Of a stretch of 8,731 nucleotides of DNA, positions 7,220 through 8,731 are shown in pieces. This DNA is from Candidatus Omnitrophota bacterium (GTDB lineage: Bacteria > Omnitrophota > Gorgyraeia > 2-02-FULL-51-18): contig JAHFFM010000073.1 of the NCBI GenBank assembly GCA_023247935.1, positions 1 through 8,731 of the forward strand, in the 5' to 3' direction. Below the pieces are notes generated by a model that did no database searches, was not told the origin of the DNA, and saw nothing but the letters and a program-made list of their open reading frames with translations. The first letter of the stretch is position 1. The number at the start of each line of letters is the position of its first letter. Both the position numbers and the translations under genes were made by a program.

Positions 7220-8074
7220 ATGGCTGCGGGAAATTGGTGGCTGAGGGTTGATTTTGACGATGATGTCAGGCGACTTTCAAAATCTTACCTAAGGCTCCTT
7301 ATTTACGGCCTGGTTCTTTCGATCGGGTATGCCGATCATGTGCTGGGTTATCAGTTCGGTTTTTCCATTTTCTATCTTCTTCCCATTATCATGGCCACGC
7401 GCAACCTTGGGAAGAAAACAGGTCTCTTTGTGTCCGTTATTGGCGCTTGTCTTTGGGCGGGCATGGATTATATTCATGGCGTTCAATACCCTTCTGATTT
7501 AGTCTTGGTCTGGAATACGTTTATCCGCTTCACCCTTTTCATTATCACAGTGATGATTTTTGATGGATGGGAGAAGGAGAAAGAAAACGCCCGCACGGAC
7601 TCGTTGACACAAATCGCCAATCGTTTAGCCTTTAATGAATTCGGGGAAATGGAAATTCGGCGCTGCCGGCGCTACAACCATCAGTTTTCAATTATTTATT
7701 TGGACGTGGATAATTTTAAAGTTATCAATGACCGGTTTGGTCATAAATCCGGTGATAAGCTTTTGGTGCTTCTAGCCGAAGCTTTGAAGGCGAATTTTCG
7801 CGAAACGGATCTTGTTTCCCGTTTAGGCGGGGATGAATTTTCGATTATTTTGGTGGAAACCGACGCGACAGGCGCAACCCAAGCTTTGAGGCGTGTGTCG
7901 GAAGTGATTGAAAAGATACCCCGGGTGGGCTCCATCGTCACATTGAGCGTTGGTTTGGTCACTTTTCTTCACCCGCCGGATAGTTTTGAAGCTGCCGTCA
8001 AGCAAGCTGATGAATTGATGTACCTCGCCAAAAATAAAGGCAAGAACTGTATTCAGCAGGCGGTTGTTGAGTAG
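7220..8074 (+). CDS. Membrane-bound diguanylate cyclase (GGDEF domain)
   Basis: The enzyme makes c-di-GMP from two GTP and sits in the inner membrane. The 284 residues divide into a short cytoplasmic N-terminus, about four hydrophobic segments (near 24-38, 46-60, 67-83 and 95-115) and a GGDEF domain (about 126-280). The membrane part, with GYQFGFSIFYLLPI (43-56), resembles an unnamed sensor module common in cyclases and histidine kinases. Catalytic features are intact: DSLTQIANR (127-135), LDVDNFKVIND (161-171; metal Asp162), RLGGDEF (201-207), LSVG (242-245) and the ADELMYLAKNKGKN ending (263-276). RETD (195-198) lies five residues before GGDEF, which is the product-inhibition I-site. An active, feedback-inhibited cyclase is therefore expected. 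What the membrane part senses cannot be read from sequence. It is divergent from the PilZ gene and convergent with the lipoprotein gene. Confidence 0.92.
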   Translation: MAAGNWWLRVDFDDDVRRLSKSYLRLLIYGLVLSIGYADHVLGYQFGFSIFYLLPIIMATRNLGKKTGLFVSVIGACLWAGMDYIHGVQYPSDLVLVWNTFIRFTLFIITVMIFDGWEKEKENARTDSLTQIANRLAFNEFGEMEIRRCRRYNHQFSIIYLDVDNFKVINDRFGHKSGDKLLVLLAEALKANFRETDLVSRLGGDEFSIILVETDATGATQALRRVSEVIEKIPRVGSIVTLSVGLVTFLHPPDSFEAAVKQADELMYLAKNKGKNCIQQAVVE

Positions 8075-8094
8075 GGGCGCGATGAATCGCGTCC
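8075..8094 (+). terminator. Short GC-rich hairpin after the diguanylate cyclase gene
   Basis: An 8-bp stem (8075-8082 with 8087-8094) closes on a UGAA tetraloop, starting directly after the stop codon. It includes one G-U pair on the plus strand; on the minus strand that position is an A-C mismatch. The plus-strand tail (GCACATTTATCTATTTTG) has only a weak U-run. It may be a modest terminator for the cyclase, or a copy of a dispersed palindromic element. Confidence 0.45.
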
Positions 8095-8104
8095 GCACAT
8101 TTAT

Positions 8105-8683
8105 CTATTTTGTCTGCCACTGGCCTTCTTGATTTTCCACTTGCGAACCGGATGGCGCGTCATTTGCCAGCCGCGTGGCGTATACTTTTTGAATTTCTTC
8201 CGTGGACGTGCCGTTTTTTTGGGCTAATGATTTGTAGATCGTCATTCTATCCGCATTTTCCGCGTTGATTAGGTCTTGATTTGCGTTATCCGTGGAGCTG
8301 CGAACAGACAAAAGTCCGGCCCTGGTTTCTCCCGCGATTCCTTGACCAAGCAAAGATTGAACCTGTGTCTTTCGATCTCTGCGGCGGTACGCCGCGCTTT
8401 CCACGCCGGGTTCCAGCGATTCCGCGTAAGCTGTTGTGACTAAAAATTCGGCAAAAGCGTGTTGAGGAGCGCCACCGGAGACGATGTTTTCAATTTCATT
8501 GATGTCCTTTACCACGTGCTGATAAACATCCAATCGCATGGAAATATCCATCTTAATGGGTTCTTTTGGAGCTTGAACTTCCACGCGCGCGCAGCCGGAA
8601 TTAAAAACAAAAGCGTAAAGAAAAAAAGCGGTAATCATGGTTTGATAAACTCCTTTGCAGTATTTGGGTTTAAAAAAGATCAT
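8105..8683 (-). CDS. Predicted lipoprotein fusing a YnbE-like domain to a YdbL (DUF1318) domain
   Basis: The 192-residue protein starts with a basic n-region (K5, K7, K10) and a hydrophobic stretch ITAFFLYAFVF (17-27) ending in NSGC, so Cys31 is the likely lipidated residue. The lipobox is weak, with Asn at -3. CARVEVQAPKEPIKMDISM (31-49) closely matches the mature start of E. coli YnbE as I recall it (C..RIEVAAPKEPI...). After a linker (71-104), residues about 105-192 match YdbL/DUF1318: GQGIAGET (113-120), NAENADRMTIYKSLAQKNGT (140-159), APSG (176-179) and GQWQTK (187-192). In E. coli, YnbE is an outer-membrane lipoprotein that bridges to the AsmA-like inner-membrane YdbH for lipid homeostasis, and YdbL is a periplasmic modulator encoded in the same operon. 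Here both are one polypeptide. The ATG at 8683 has GGAGG nine bases upstream. A second ATG at 8638 also has a ribosome site but would give an uncharged signal peptide. Domain identity is strong; cellular role is inferred from E. coli. Confidence 0.85.
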   Translation of the reverse strand: MIFFKPKYCKGVYQTMITAFFLYAFVFNSGCARVEVQAPKEPIKMDISMRLDVYQHVVKDINEIENIVSGGAPQHAFAEFLVTTAYAESLEPGVESAAYRRRDRKTQVQSLLGQGIAGETRAGLLSVRSSTDNANQDLINAENADRMTIYKSLAQKNGTSTEEIQKVYATRLANDAPSGSQVENQEGQWQTK

Positions 8684-8731
8684 GCAAATTTACCTCCAGA
8701 TCGCGTTTGCCGGCTTCGCCGTTAAGTTGAA
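8670..8731 (-). CDS. C-terminal tail of an upstream ORF, possibly ydbH-like (partial)
   Basis: On the minus strand, an open frame enters from the window edge and ends at a TAA at 8670-8672 after 19 visible complete codons (QLNGEAGKRDLEVNLHDLF). Its codons favour G in first position, more so than the competing frame, which ends at 8690 (FNLTAKPANAIWR). It would overlap the lipoprotein start by 14 bases. The alternating polar and hydrophobic pattern suits the beta-rich end of an AsmA/YdbH-type protein, and ydbH precedes ynbE-ydbL in E. coli. The visible piece is too short to identify, and the gene assignment rests on context alone. Confidence 0.35.
   Translation of the reverse strand, partial: QLNGEAGKRDLEVNLHDLF

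Noticed and set aside
7823..8098. 91-codon minus-strand open frame antisense to the GGDEF domain
   Set aside because: It mirrors the conserved catalytic domain and has no independent support.
8459..8725. 88-codon plus-strand open frame over the YnbE-like region
   Set aside because: It is antisense to the lipoprotein gene, whose YnbE and YdbL motifs are clear; it has no recognisable domain.
1..8731. Mobile elements, CRISPR arrays, tRNA or rRNA genes
   Set aside because: I found no transposase, integrase, spaced repeat array, terminal inverted repeats or RNA gene on either strand by inspection.

Overview
The window is bacterial chromosomal DNA with tightly packed housekeeping genes and no mobile element, tRNA, rRNA or CRISPR array. 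The lineage looks like the PVC superphylum or a relative, with Omnitrophota my best guess. The main clue is the L28 protein: its block RGISKKSGGIGLKTTG followed by RRRFLPN resembles chlamydial L28 as I remember it, not the short GN..SHA form of most bacteria. A fused SecDF, mid-range GC and an envelope with lipoprotein and YnbE/YdbL-type functions (so an outer membrane) fit this. No marker here settles the phylum.

Layout. Positions 1-3636 (+): the 3' part of a fused secDF, then recJ three bases later, probably one operon. A hairpin at 3637-3669 follows, shared with the convergent rpmB (3685-3951, -). rpmB and recG (3983-6058, +) diverge from only 31 bp; their likely promoters overlap, and recG has no Shine-Dalgarno and may be leaderless. 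rsmD overlaps recG by 4 bp (ATGA). The rsmD stop shares a palindromic CTAG with the stop of a convergent PilZ gene (6642-7064, -). PilZ diverges across 155 bp from a membrane diguanylate cyclase (7220-8074, +), so a c-di-GMP maker and a likely c-di-GMP receptor sit back to back. After a short hairpin comes a convergent lipoprotein gene (8105-8683, -), followed to the window edge by the tail of an upstream ORF.

How they work together. SecDF drives late steps of protein export; RecJ and RecG handle DNA repair and stalled forks; L28 and RsmD serve the ribosome. GGDEF plus PilZ form a candidate local c-di-GMP circuit. The last gene is the most notable: one polypeptide joins a YnbE-like lipoprotein to a YdbL (DUF1318) domain. 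In E. coli these are separate proteins of the ydbH-ynbE-ydbL operon, which works with the AsmA-like YdbH in an envelope-spanning lipid bridge. The 19 codons upstream could be the end of a ydbH-like gene, but the window stops too early to tell.

There is no gene-free stretch over 300 bases; the longest gap is 7065-7219.
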